Source: JAOUGY01 sp050329955 (GTDB taxonomy: Bacteria > Actinomycetota > Acidimicrobiia > Spongiisociales > ZC4RG35). Taken from it: 5,600 nucleotides of DNA. The notes under the pieces are model-generated. The model saw only the letters and a list, made by a program, of their open reading frames with translations. It had not been told where the DNA came from and made no database searches. Both the position numbers and the translations under genes were made by a program. The stretch is from the NCBI GenBank assembly GCA_050329955.1, contig JBHJOH010000118.1, forward strand, positions 1 through 5,600, read 5' to 3'. This document shows positions 1 through 5,600 of the stretch, piece after piece. How positions within the stretch are numbered: position 1 is the stretch's first letter; each line of letters begins with the position of its first letter.

Positions 1-1372
1 CGTTGTGGACGACGGACCCACACGAGTAGACGACGTTCGGCACGTAGCCATCGCGCTCCTCGTCGTTGGGGACCAGCAGCGGTTCCTTGAGGTGCCCGAT
101 GACCTTGCACGGGTCGTCGATGTCGAGCAGGAGTGCCCCGAGTGCATACTCCCGCATGGGTCCCACGCCGTGGGTCAGCACCAGCCAGCCGGCGTCGGTC
201 TCGATGGGGGAGCCCGAGTTGCCGATCTGCATCAGTTCCCATGGCCGGGTCGGTACCTGGATGCGGGCAGCCTCGTGCCAGAAGCGGACGTTGTCGGACA
301 TCATGAGGAAATTGTTCTCGCCGTCAGATCTGGCGAGCGCCGCGAACTGGCCACCGATCCGCCGGGGAAACAGGGCTATGCCCTTGTTCCGGGCGGCCAG
401 ACCGTTGAGGGTGGCGATGCGGAAGCCGAGGAAGTCGGAGGTCTCGATCAGCTGGGGGAGCACCGTGAACCCGTCGAAGGCGGTGTACGTGGCGTAGTAG
501 ACGACCCGGCCGTCGGGTTCGGTGAACCGAAGGAGCCGGGCGTCCTCCATGCCGCGGCTCTCCGATGGGCCGTTGGGGAACAGCACGCGCTGGGACAGAT
601 CGGAGTGCGGCGGGAACGACAGCTCGTAGTTGGATGAAGCAAGCCAATGGGTGACCTGGATGACATGCTGCACCGAGTGGGTTGGGCCCTCCCGGCGCTC
701 CAGTTCCACGAGGGCAGCCTCGAGGTTGGCCATGGTGAATTGTGCGTCAAGGTGGGCGAGAGTGTCGTGGATCAGATCGGCATCCGCCCCCATCTCCCCG
801 AGCTTCGCCATGAAGAGGGCCCGGTCGAAGAGTGGCGATCGCCGCGAACCCGTGAGGGGGTTGGCCGGGGCATCGAGTCGGACGTCGCCGACCGCCGTCA
901 CGGTGCCTGTCCGGAACTCGATCGAGGAGATGTGGCCCTCGCCCACGGCACGCAGGCTCACGATCACCCGCACGTCGCCGCTGGCGACGCCGGATTGGTC
1001 AGGCGCCGCCACGATGGAGGGATTGGTGAGGGCAGCGGCCTCGAGCGAGTACTCGTGCATGAAGTAGGCACCGATGAGTCGGCGGACGTCGTGGGACAGC
1101 CCGGCCGGATCGACGATGGAATGGGCAACCGCCGAGAACCCACGCGAGAGGACACCCTCGAAGTCGTCGTGGCGATGGGCGTAACGTTCGATCACCGACG
1201 CGAGAGTCCGCTCGGCGTCTTCCGGCGCCATCGAGAGGATCCGATCGAGCATGTGCTGCAGGCGCGTCCGCTCCTCCAGGGGCCGGTGATCGGCCGGTAT
1301 GTAGGGCTTGGTGATGAGTCGCTGGAGATCGGGGCGGACTCGGAGCGGCAGCCTGGTGACGGGGACGGTCAT
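1..1372 (-). CDS. GH130 family glycoside phosphorylase/hydrolase, long form (3' end cut by window edge)
   Basis: The reading frame stays open for 457 codons from ATG at 1372 and runs off the left edge. Relatives suggest only a few tens of residues are missing. GH130 enzymes are cytoplasmic five-bladed beta-propellers, mostly phosphorolysing or hydrolysing beta-mannosides. Visible family marks are RGMEDARLLRF (residues 273-283), where D277 is the expected catalytic acid; YYATYTAFDG (292-301); a SPIETDAGWLVLTHGVG block (388-404); and GYVPNVVYSCGS (442-453). About 255 residues precede the propeller. They include GEGHISSIEFRTG (144-156) and look mostly helical; short GH130 phosphorylases lack such an extension. 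The start shares ATGA with the stop of the upstream gene, and the Shine-Dalgarno match is poor, so translation is probably coupled. Family membership is secure. The substrate, and whether it is a phosphorylase or a hydrolase, are not. The partner genes suggest an intracellular glycan made by the adjacent glycosyltransferase. Confidence 0.9.
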   Translation of the reverse strand, partial: MTVPVTRLPLRVRPDLQRLITKPYIPADHRPLEERTRLQHMLDRILSMAPEDAERTLASVIERYAHRHDDFEGVLSRGFSAVAHSIVDPAGLSHDVRRLIGAYFMHEYSLEAAALTNPSIVAAPDQSGVASGDVRVIVSLRAVGEGHISSIEFRTGTVTAVGDVRLDAPANPLTGSRRSPLFDRALFMAKLGEMGADADLIHDTLAHLDAQFTMANLEAALVELERREGPTHSVQHVIQVTHWLASSNYELSFPPHSDLSQRVLFPNGPSESRGMEDARLLRFTEPDGRVVYYATYTAFDGFTVLPQLIETSDFLGFRIATLNGLAARNKGIALFPRRIGGQFAALARSDGENNFLMMSDNVRFWHEAARIQVPTRPWELMQIGNSGSPIETDAGWLVLTHGVGPMREYALGALLLDIDDPCKVIGHLKEPLLVPNDEERDGYVPNVVYSCGSVVHN

Positions 1373-2466
1373 CGTGTCACCAGGTCGGGCGCGACCGGTT
1401 CGGTTGCGGCCGCCACCTGCAGGCATGCGACTCCGGACAGGGTGGACTCGGCTCCGCAGTTCTCGTTGACGGAGGTCCCGGTGAGGCCGTCGTATCCGGC
1501 CCCGGTGGCCAGGTCGTAGAGTGCCAGGCCGAGGTCGTTGTCACCCAGCATCCACTGCGCTGCCCGCCGTGCCCGGAGCCGCCACTGGTCGGCTCCGGTC
1601 AGCTGCCAGACGCGGAGACACAGGTCTGCCATCGCCCACGCTTCGATCGGCTGCTGGTCGAAAGCCGGGCGCGGCTCGCCTGGTGCCCACCCGCCGACCG
1701 GGGTGAAGCTGAAGTGACCGCCGTTGGACTCGGTCGAGACCAACCATTCGGCCAGGCGCAGCCCCATGGCGGTGTAGCGTCGTTCGCCCAGTGCCGATCC
1801 CGCCGCCAGCAGCGCCTCGGGGATCCGGGCGTTGTCGTAGGTGAGCCGCTCCTCGGGCCAAGGGATCCGGGCGGTGGCGGCACTGGCGATCACGCCGACT
1901 GCCCGGGTGCACAGGTCCGATGCCGCTCGGTGGGACGGTTGAGCGGTCAACAACTCGACCGCCCCCAGCACGGCGAAGGCGTTGGCGCGCAAGTGCGAAG
2001 ACCGGAATCCGTCGCTGGCGTCGAAGGCCTGGACCGACTCCGATCGCATCCACTCCTTCGGGGCGGTGCGGGCGGCGGTTCCCAGCGCCCACCACGCCCG
2101 TCCCTGGCTGTCGTCGCTCCCGATCTCATCGTCCCATCGCCCGTCGCCGCGTCGGCGATTGTGGAACCCGAAGGGAGTTCGGGAGTCCAACACGAACCGG
2201 AGGTAGCGCTCGCCGAGTTCACCTAGATCGCCGATTCCATCGGGCGTTGTGGGGTGGAGCGCCTCCCGGCACACCACGATCAGCGCCCGGGCGTTGTCGT
2301 CGGTGCAGAGACCGTGCTCGATCCTCGGTTGTAGATACTCGGCGTGTTCCCACATGCCGATCTCATCGGTCAACGTCCGGAAGTGATCGAAATTGGGTAC
2401 CGGGGTGTGCTGGGGTGCGGACCGCGGGGGCAGCACGACTACAACGCCGGGGTCATCTGACTGCAT
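1369..2466 (-). CDS. Putative alpha/alpha-barrel protein partnered with GT4 glycosyltransferase
   Basis: This 365-residue protein has no signal peptide or membrane segment and is probably cytoplasmic. Its N-terminal part reads NFDHFRTLTDEIGMWEHA (25-42), then HGLCTDDNAR (51-60). Further on come SDDSQGRAWWALG, a FDQQPIEAWAMADL stretch, and near the end GYDGL (324-328) with NENCGAEST (334-342). Repeated helices carrying Trp and Asp/Glu clusters suit a six-hairpin (alpha/alpha) barrel like those of glycosidases and sugar epimerases. From memory, this sequence type occurs as a separate protein or as the C-terminal domain of GT4 glycosyltransferases encoded beside GH130 enzymes. The acidic TDDN and NCGAEST motifs could bind sugar, but no activity can be assigned. 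The ATG overlaps the glycosyltransferase end by 14 bases and follows GAAGG (2473-2477) at a spacing of six; no nearer alternative start keeps the FDH segment. The stop overlaps the GH130 start. The gene is sure, the fold likely, the function unknown. Confidence 0.85.
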   Translation of the reverse strand: MQSDDPGVVVVLPPRSAPQHTPVPNFDHFRTLTDEIGMWEHAEYLQPRIEHGLCTDDNARALIVVCREALHPTTPDGIGDLGELGERYLRFVLDSRTPFGFHNRRRGDGRWDDEIGSDDSQGRAWWALGTAARTAPKEWMRSESVQAFDASDGFRSSHLRANAFAVLGAVELLTAQPSHRAASDLCTRAVGVIASAATARIPWPEERLTYDNARIPEALLAAGSALGERRYTAMGLRLAEWLVSTESNGGHFSFTPVGGWAPGEPRPAFDQQPIEAWAMADLCLRVWQLTGADQWRLRARRAAQWMLGDNDLGLALYDLATGAGYDGLTGTSVNENCGAESTLSGVACLQVAAATEPVAPDLVTR

Positions 2467-3685
2467 CGCCGGCCTTCGACATCGACCCTGTGCCGGCGCT
2501 GACCAGGCCGGTGCGGGCGAGCACGCCGGACGCCACGGGCGTTCCCTGCGGCAGACGCCCTGCCGTGTGAGCCATCAGATCTGCGAATCGTCGTCCGATT
2601 GTCGGCCAGAACCACCCGTCGGCCAGCCGGCGTGCCACCACCGCCATCCTCGCTCGGGCGGCGTGGTCGGTGAAAACATGGCGCAGGGCAGCCGCCAACG
2701 CATCGGTGTCACCGTGGGGCACGGTGAGTCCGGCTCCCTGACCGAGCAGTTCCAGTGCGTGTGGGAACCGGGTGGCGACGACGGGCTTGGAGGCGGCGAT
2801 CGCCTCGGTGAGCACTCCCGAAGTGACCTGCTGGGTTGAGGCGTAGGGAAGGACTACCACATCCGAGCTCCGGACCAACCGGGCCAGGGTGGCGCGATCG
2901 AAGTAGCGACCGTCGAACTCGACCATGTGTTCGAGGCCGAGGTCGTGCACCAGGGCGACGAGGCTCTCGCGATAGGACTCGCCGGCAGTCTCGCGTACCC
3001 GTGGGTGGGTGGCGCCGGCGATCAGATAGCGGGGGGCAGGATCGAGGTCGGTGAGCTGGGCGAAGGCCGCGATCACCGACTCCAGACCCTTGCCGGGGCC
3101 GATCAACCCCCAGGTGAGTGCCATCGGGCGCGCTCCCGCTGCCAGCGAGGGCCCGGAGAACATCGTGTTGGCACCATGAGGGACCACGTCGATCTGCTCG
3201 GGGTCGATGGCATAGCGTCGACTCAGACGGGTGGCGGCGGTCTCGCTCATCACCACCAGCCGGTTTGCTCGCATTGCGAGCCGCTCGATGATGGCGCGTT
3301 GATGCGGCGTCGGCTCGTCGAGCACGGTGTGAAGAGTCACGGCGGTCGGCACGGTGATCGCCTCGATGAGGTCGATCACCTCCCGGCCGTCCTGGCCGCC
3401 GAAGATGCCGAACTCGTGCTGGATCGACACCGTATCGAAGCCGTTGAGGGCCCGGACGGCTCGGCCGCGAGACCGCGTAGTACTTGTCCGATGTCGGTAC
3501 ACGACATCGGGGCGATCACCGGACCCGGTGTCGTCACCCACGGCCACCACGCCCAGGCCGGCGCGGGTCCCGCGGCTTTCGGCGATGGCACCGAGCAGAG
3601 ACTCGGTGTAGGTGGCGAGTCCGCACACGGTGGGCGGGTAGGTACTCACGAAACCGATCGAAATATCGGGTGTGGCCTTCATCAT
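2453..3685 (-). CDS. GT4-family glycosyltransferase (GT-B fold)
   Basis: The 410-residue protein probably transfers a sugar from a nucleotide-sugar donor to an unidentified acceptor in the cytoplasm. The N-terminal Rossmann half has STYPPTVCGLATYTESLL (14-31), whose Gly-rich turn suits the acceptor/donor cleft. It continues with IQHEFGIFGG (88-97), TLHTVL (117-122) and VPHG (168-171). The C-terminal half begins around GLIGPGKGLE (193-202) and holds the donor-site segment QVTSGVLTEAIAASKPVVAT (286-305). There E294 is the retained glutamate, while the first glutamate position of the classical EX7E motif is Q286. No membrane segment or signal peptide is seen. Two adjacent ATG codons (3685 and 3682) are possible starts. 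The strong GAGGAG lies three bases from the first and six from the second, so 3682 (409 residues) may be the real one. It leads a three-gene run with the barrel protein and GH130. Donor and acceptor are not readable; annotations such as mannosyltransferase would be guesses. Confidence 0.92.
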   Translation of the reverse strand: MMKATPDISIGFVSTYPPTVCGLATYTESLLGAIAESRGTRAGLGVVAVGDDTGSGDRPDVVYRHRTSTTRSRGRAVRALNGFDTVSIQHEFGIFGGQDGREVIDLIEAITVPTAVTLHTVLDEPTPHQRAIIERLAMRANRLVVMSETAATRLSRRYAIDPEQIDVVPHGANTMFSGPSLAAGARPMALTWGLIGPGKGLESVIAAFAQLTDLDPAPRYLIAGATHPRVRETAGESYRESLVALVHDLGLEHMVEFDGRYFDRATLARLVRSSDVVVLPYASTQQVTSGVLTEAIAASKPVVATRFPHALELLGQGAGLTVPHGDTDALAAALRHVFTDHAARARMAVVARRLADGWFWPTIGRRFADLMAHTAGRLPQGTPVASGVLARTGLVSAGTGSMSKAGDAVR

Positions 3686-3688
3686 TCT

Positions 3689-3694
3689 CTCCTC
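3689..3694 (-). promoter_or_regulatory. Strong ribosome binding site of the GT4 gene
   Basis: The minus strand reads GAGGAG followed by AGA and then ATGATG. Spacing is three bases to the first ATG and six to the second, which favours the second ATG (3682) as the working start. It is the only clearly strong Shine-Dalgarno site in the window, as expected for the first gene of an operon whose later genes start by overlap. Confidence 0.75.
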
Positions 3695-3701
3695 GATCCT
3701 G

Positions 3702-3716
3702 GGCCCACCGGGGGCC
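3702..3716 (-). repeat. Short GC-rich hairpin just upstream of the GT4 ribosome binding site
   Basis: GGCCC (3702-3706) and GGGCC (3712-3716) can pair as a five-base stem around a five-base loop. It sits seven bases before the GAGGAG site on the transcript and could affect ribosome access. In GC-rich DNA such a short stem may be chance. Confidence 0.25.
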
Positions 3717-3724
3717 GTCGACGA

Positions 3725-3758
3725 TCACTCGTCGAGACGGACCTGCCCCGTCGAGTGA
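3725..3758 (-). repeat. Inverted repeat in the GT4 leader
   Basis: TCACTCG (3725-3731) is the exact inverse complement of CGAGTGA (3752-3758). Inside it, ACGG (3737-3740) pairs with CCGT (3748-3751) around a seven-base loop, leaving a five-base bulge on one side. Together this gives an eleven-pair stem. No U-tract follows, so it is not a standard intrinsic terminator. It may be a leader structure or a protein-binding site in front of the glycosyltransferase operon. Confidence 0.4.
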
Positions 3759-3772
3759 CAACGGGCGGCCGC

Positions 3773-3811
3773 AGAGAGAAGTGAGGGGCGTTTTTGGTTC
3801 GCCCTCTCTCT
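3773..3811 (-). repeat. Purine/pyrimidine inverted repeat between the two operons
   Basis: On the plus strand, AGAGAGA (3773-3779) pairs with TCTCTCT (3805-3811), and GGGCG (3786-3790) pairs with CGCCC (3800-3804). The loop is TTTTTGGTT, and six unpaired bases lie on one side between the two stems. The run AAAAA on the minus strand falls in the loop rather than after the stem, so it does not look like a normal terminator in either direction. It could be a 3'-end stabilising or read-through-limiting structure for the ABC transcript, or part of the glycosyltransferase leader. Confidence 0.4.
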
Positions 3812-3812
3812 C

Positions 3813-3818
3813 ATCTTA
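3813..3818 (-). promoter_or_regulatory. Possible -10 box for the glycan operon
   Basis: The minus strand carries TAAGAT, close to the sigma-A consensus TATAAT. It lies about 130 bases before the GT4 start in the only sizeable gap. At 17-base spacing upstream there is GAACGG, which does not resemble TTGACA. If it is used, transcription would begin near 3806. Weak evidence; position and the hexamer are the only support. Confidence 0.25.
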
Positions 3819-3942
3819 CCCCTTCGACGGAGATACCGTTCGAGACGTGGTGGCCCTCGGTGGTTGCATCGGTGTTCTATTGGCACGGGTCGAGGTCCGA
3901 CTTTCGCCTGGCTGAGTAGCGAGTGGTGGCATCGGGGCGGAC

Positions 3943-3962
3943 GGAACGGCCCTCGTCGTTCC
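3943..3962 (-). repeat. Inverted repeat downstream of the ABC ATPase gene
   Basis: GGAACG (3943-3948) and CGTTCC (3957-3962) are perfect inverse complements with an eight-base spacer. It lies about 44 bases beyond the ATPase stop. No run of U follows on the minus-strand transcript, so if it ends transcription it would need another mechanism. A dimeric regulator site is the alternative. Confidence 0.3.
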
Positions 3963-3988
3963 ATCCCTTCTACCCGGTCGGTCCGAGT

Positions 3989-4001
3989 GTCAACCGTTGA
4001 C
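3989..4001. promoter_or_regulatory. 13-base palindrome overlapping a TTGACA hexamer
   Basis: GTCAAC-C-GTTGAC is a perfect palindrome around one central base, starting five bases after the ATPase stop codon. On the minus strand its right half forms TTGACA (3988-3993), a consensus -35 hexamer. The best downstream partner is TAGAAG (3967-3972), only 15 bases away, which is a poor -10 at poor spacing. It could be an operator over a promoter for the glycan operon, or chance. No known regulator site is recognised. Confidence 0.3.
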
Positions 4002-4005
4002 GAGG

Positions 4006-4737
4006 TCAGTGTTTGTCGGAGCCCAGGGCCGACAGCACGCCGTCGCGAATCATCCGGAGATCCGGGTCGCTCGGATCGCGGGGACGCGGCACGGCCACGG
4101 TGAGGCGTTCGGTGACGTGCCCGGGCCGTCCGGCCAGCACGATCACCGTGTCGGCCAGCCGGAGCGCCTCGTCGATGTCATGGGTGACCAGCAGCATCGT
4201 CTGGCGGTCGGCCGACCAGACATCCAGCAGGTGTGATTGGAGATCGGCCCTGGTGAGGGCGTCGAGTGCGCTGAACGGCTCATCGAGCAGCAGGACCTCC
4301 GGGTCGCCCACCAGGGCCCGTGCCAGCGCGACACGCTGGGCCATGCCCCCCGAGAGCTGCTTGGGGAGGACGTGTGCGAAGCTCGTCAACCCGACGCGCT
4401 CGAGGATTGTGGCGGCGAGTCGGTCCCGTTCGTCGCCCGCCAGGTCGCCGATCCCGAAGGTGACGTTGTCGGCCACGCTGAGCCACGGCATCAAGCGCGG
4501 CTCCTGGAACATCACTCCCACCTGGCTGGTCGGCCCCGTCACAGGTTCGCCCCCCACCGAGACGCTTCCCGAAGTCGGGCGTTCCAGGCCGGCCACCAGT
4601 CGGAGCATGGTGCTCTTGCCGCACCCGCTGCCGCCGATCACCGCCACGATCTCTCCGGCGGCGACGTCCAGGTCGACACATGCGATGGCGGTATGGCCGT
4701 TCGGGTACCGCAGCGAAACCGACTCGAGGCTCAGCAT
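4006..4737 (-). CDS. ABC transporter ATP-binding protein, nitrate/sulfonate/taurine type (SsuB/TauB-like)
   Basis: This 243-residue protein is the cytoplasmic ATPase that drives an importer of the SsuABC/TauABC/NrtABCD group. All nucleotide-binding motifs are intact: Walker A GGSGCGKST (35-43), Q-loop FQEPRLMPW (77-85), signature LSGGMAQR (128-135), Walker B VLLLDEP (148-154), D-loop SALD (156-159) and switch histidine THD (185-187). FQEPRLMPW is typical of this group. Length is normal and there is no extra C-terminal domain. The start at 4737 is chosen because MLSLESVSLRY begins the standard first strand. The frame stays open far upstream, but that part is the permease gene read out of frame. 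ATG shares its A with the permease stop (TGATG), and no Shine-Dalgarno sequence is evident, so translation is probably coupled. Candidate substrates in the family include sulfonates, nitrate and thiamine precursors; none can be chosen here. Confidence 0.95.
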   Translation of the reverse strand: MLSLESVSLRYPNGHTAIACVDLDVAAGEIVAVIGGSGCGKSTMLRLVAGLERPTSGSVSVGGEPVTGPTSQVGVMFQEPRLMPWLSVADNVTFGIGDLAGDERDRLAATILERVGLTSFAHVLPKQLSGGMAQRVALARALVGDPEVLLLDEPFSALDALTRADLQSHLLDVWSADRQTMLLVTHDIDEALRLADTVIVLAGRPGHVTERLTVAVPRPRDPSDPDLRMIRDGVLSALGSDKH

Positions 4738-5585
4738 CAGCGGGTGGTCCCGGTTCTGAACCCGTCCTGCCATGCGACCAGCCTTGCGCCGGTAGTGGCG
4801 AGCATCCAGTCGGTGGTCTTGCCGAGGACGGCGAAGACCACGATCGCCGCCACGATCACCTCGGAGCGTCCGGTCATCTGGCCATCCACCAGCAGAAAGC
4901 CGAGCCCCTCGCTGGCGCCGAGGAACTCGGCGGCCACCACGAACATCCAACCGAGCCCCAGACCTCCCCGCAGTCCGATGAAGTAGGTGGGCATGGACGC
5001 AGGCAGCAGGATGCGGCGCACCATGGTTGGGGTGTCGAACCCGTAGATCCGACCCACCTCCACCAGCTTGCGGTCGACGCCGGCGATGGCATCCGACAGG
5101 GCCAGGTAGATCGGGAAGAACACGCCGACGGCGATGAGCGTGATCTTTGAGGCCTCGAAGATCCCGAACCACAGGATGAACAGGGGCGTCCAGGCGATCG
5201 ACGGGATACTGCGGAGCGCCTGCAGCGTCGGGTCGAGCATGCGCCGCAGCCTGGTCGACATACCGGTAGCCACCCCCAGCACGGTCGCCACCGCCGCCCC
5301 CGCCAGGAAGCCCCACACAACTCTCCACAGGGTGGCGGTGACGTGTCCGGCCAGGGCGCCGCTCGCTGCCAGGTCGAAGATGGTTGTAGCCACCTCGCTG
5401 GGTGCGGGCAGGAGGCGGGTGGAGATCAGCCCGATCCGGGCTGCCAGTTCCCACAGCAGGGTGGCCGCAACCGGTACCAGCAGGCCGATTCCACGTACGC
5501 CGGCTTTCGAGCCCGGGACCCCGATGGGGGTCCCGGGCTGGGCCGGCTCGATCCTCGAATCGTCCGAGGTTCGGGTGAGCGCCAT
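4737..5585 (-). CDS. ABC transporter permease, nitrate/sulfonate/taurine type (SsuC/TauC-like)
   Basis: The 282-residue inner-membrane protein forms the channel of the importer with the ATPase encoded next. After a polar N-terminal tail of about 32 residues there are hydrophobic segments near 33-53, 84-108, 128-141, 147-167, 205-224 and 242-258, matching the six-helix layout of this family. The cytoplasmic EAA-type loop that docks on the ATPase is at about 174-206, with VGRIYGFDTPTMVRRILLPA as its core and the usual Gly after YGFDTP-like residues replaced by the family-variable sequence. IPSIAWTPLFILWFG (127-141) is the typical SsuC/TauC segment. Start: ATG at 5585 is preferred; an in-frame TTG directly before it (5588) would add one residue. 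The Shine-Dalgarno match is weak, and the TGA that overlaps this ATG suggests coupling to an upstream gene. The importer class is confident, the substrate is not. Confidence 0.94.
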   Translation of the reverse strand: MALTRTSDDSRIEPAQPGTPIGVPGSKAGVRGIGLLVPVAATLLWELAARIGLISTRLLPAPSEVATTIFDLAASGALAGHVTATLWRVVWGFLAGAAVATVLGVATGMSTRLRRMLDPTLQALRSIPSIAWTPLFILWFGIFEASKITLIAVGVFFPIYLALSDAIAGVDRKLVEVGRIYGFDTPTMVRRILLPASMPTYFIGLRGGLGLGWMFVVAAEFLGASEGLGFLLVDGQMTGRSEVIVAAIVVFAVLGKTTDWMLATTGARLVAWQDGFRTGTTR

Positions 5586-5600
5586 CAACCGGCCAGACTC
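5585..5600 (-). CDS. Possible last codons of an upstream coupled gene
   Basis: A TGA at 5585-5587 overlaps the permease ATG as TGATG, the same join seen between permease and ATPase. The frame in front of it is open to the window edge and would end in Ser-Leu-Ala-Gly. Five codons cannot identify a gene. In this transporter class it would often be the substrate-binding protein. Confidence 0.25.

Noticed and set aside
5..637. Long plus-strand open frame opposite the GH130 gene (210 codons)
   Set aside because: It is antisense to a clear GH130 gene. Its translation has no recognisable family motif, as is common for mirror frames in GC-rich DNA.
647..1519. Plus-strand open frame of 290 codons
   Set aside because: It lies opposite the GH130 N-terminal region and the end of the barrel gene, which carry family motifs. 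Its own translation is rich in Gly, Asp, Arg and His with no domain.
1369..3685. GT4 and barrel genes as a frameshifted single gene (pseudogene)
   Set aside because: Both frames are complete, with their own start and stop. The barrel gene has its own GAAGG at good spacing, and both proteins keep their motifs. Two separate genes is the simpler reading.
2927..3784. Plus-strand open frame of 285 codons
   Set aside because: It covers the GT4 gene in antisense and runs through its ribosome binding site. Frame openness comes from GC-rich third positions of the GT4 codons.
3773..3811. Intrinsic terminator for the ABC operon
   Set aside because: There is a stem, but the T/A run lies in the loop and no U-tract follows on the minus-strand transcript, so I list it only as an inverted repeat.
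3864..4103. Small open frames in and around the intergenic gap, both strands (79 codons each)
   Set aside because: No convincing ribosome binding site, Arg-rich composition, and overlap with the ATPase end or the inverted repeats. No reason to call a gene.
4738..5454. Upstream extension of the ATPase frame, giving 482 codons
   Set aside because: The added part is Arg/Gly/Pro/His-rich nonsense lying within the permease gene, which has proper membrane segments and the EAA loop. The ABC domain begins at the ATG at 4737.

Overview
The window is high-GC DNA with GC-rich third codon positions and strong Shine-Dalgarno use at only one of its starts. This suits a high-GC bacterium, probably an actinomycete-type lineage (Actinomycetota, perhaps Acidimicrobiia-like). 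That placement is an inference from composition and gene families; no marker gene is present. Every supported gene lies on the minus strand, so transcription runs from right to left. I see no tRNA, rRNA, CRISPR array, insertion sequence or attachment site.

Right part (about 4006-5600): two genes of a nitrate/sulfonate/taurine-type ABC importer. A SsuC/TauC-like permease (4737-5585) is followed by its SsuB/TauB-like ATPase (4006-4737), and the two are joined by a one-base TGATG stop/start overlap. The window's right edge seems to hold the last codons of another gene coupled to the permease in the same way. No substrate-binding protein lies inside the window, so the substrate is unknown.

Middle (3686-4005): a gap of about 320 bases without a gene. 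It holds several inverted repeats, a weak -10-like box and, at its left end, a strong ribosome binding site for the next gene. It is the natural place for the promoter and leader of the second operon.

Left part (1-3685): three tightly packed genes. The first is a GT4-family glycosyltransferase (2453-3685). It overlaps by 14 bases a protein with a TDDNAR motif that resembles the alpha/alpha-barrel partner or domain of such glycosyltransferases (1369-2466). That gene overlaps by 4 bases (ATGA) a long-form GH130 family glycoside phosphorylase/hydrolase (1372 to beyond the left edge). My inference is that the three act on one carbohydrate, possibly a mannose-containing oligosaccharide: the transferase builds it and the GH130 enzyme breaks or remodels it. 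The specific sugar cannot be read from the sequence. This glycan module is the most interesting part of the window. The ABC genes look ordinary and need not be functionally related to it.
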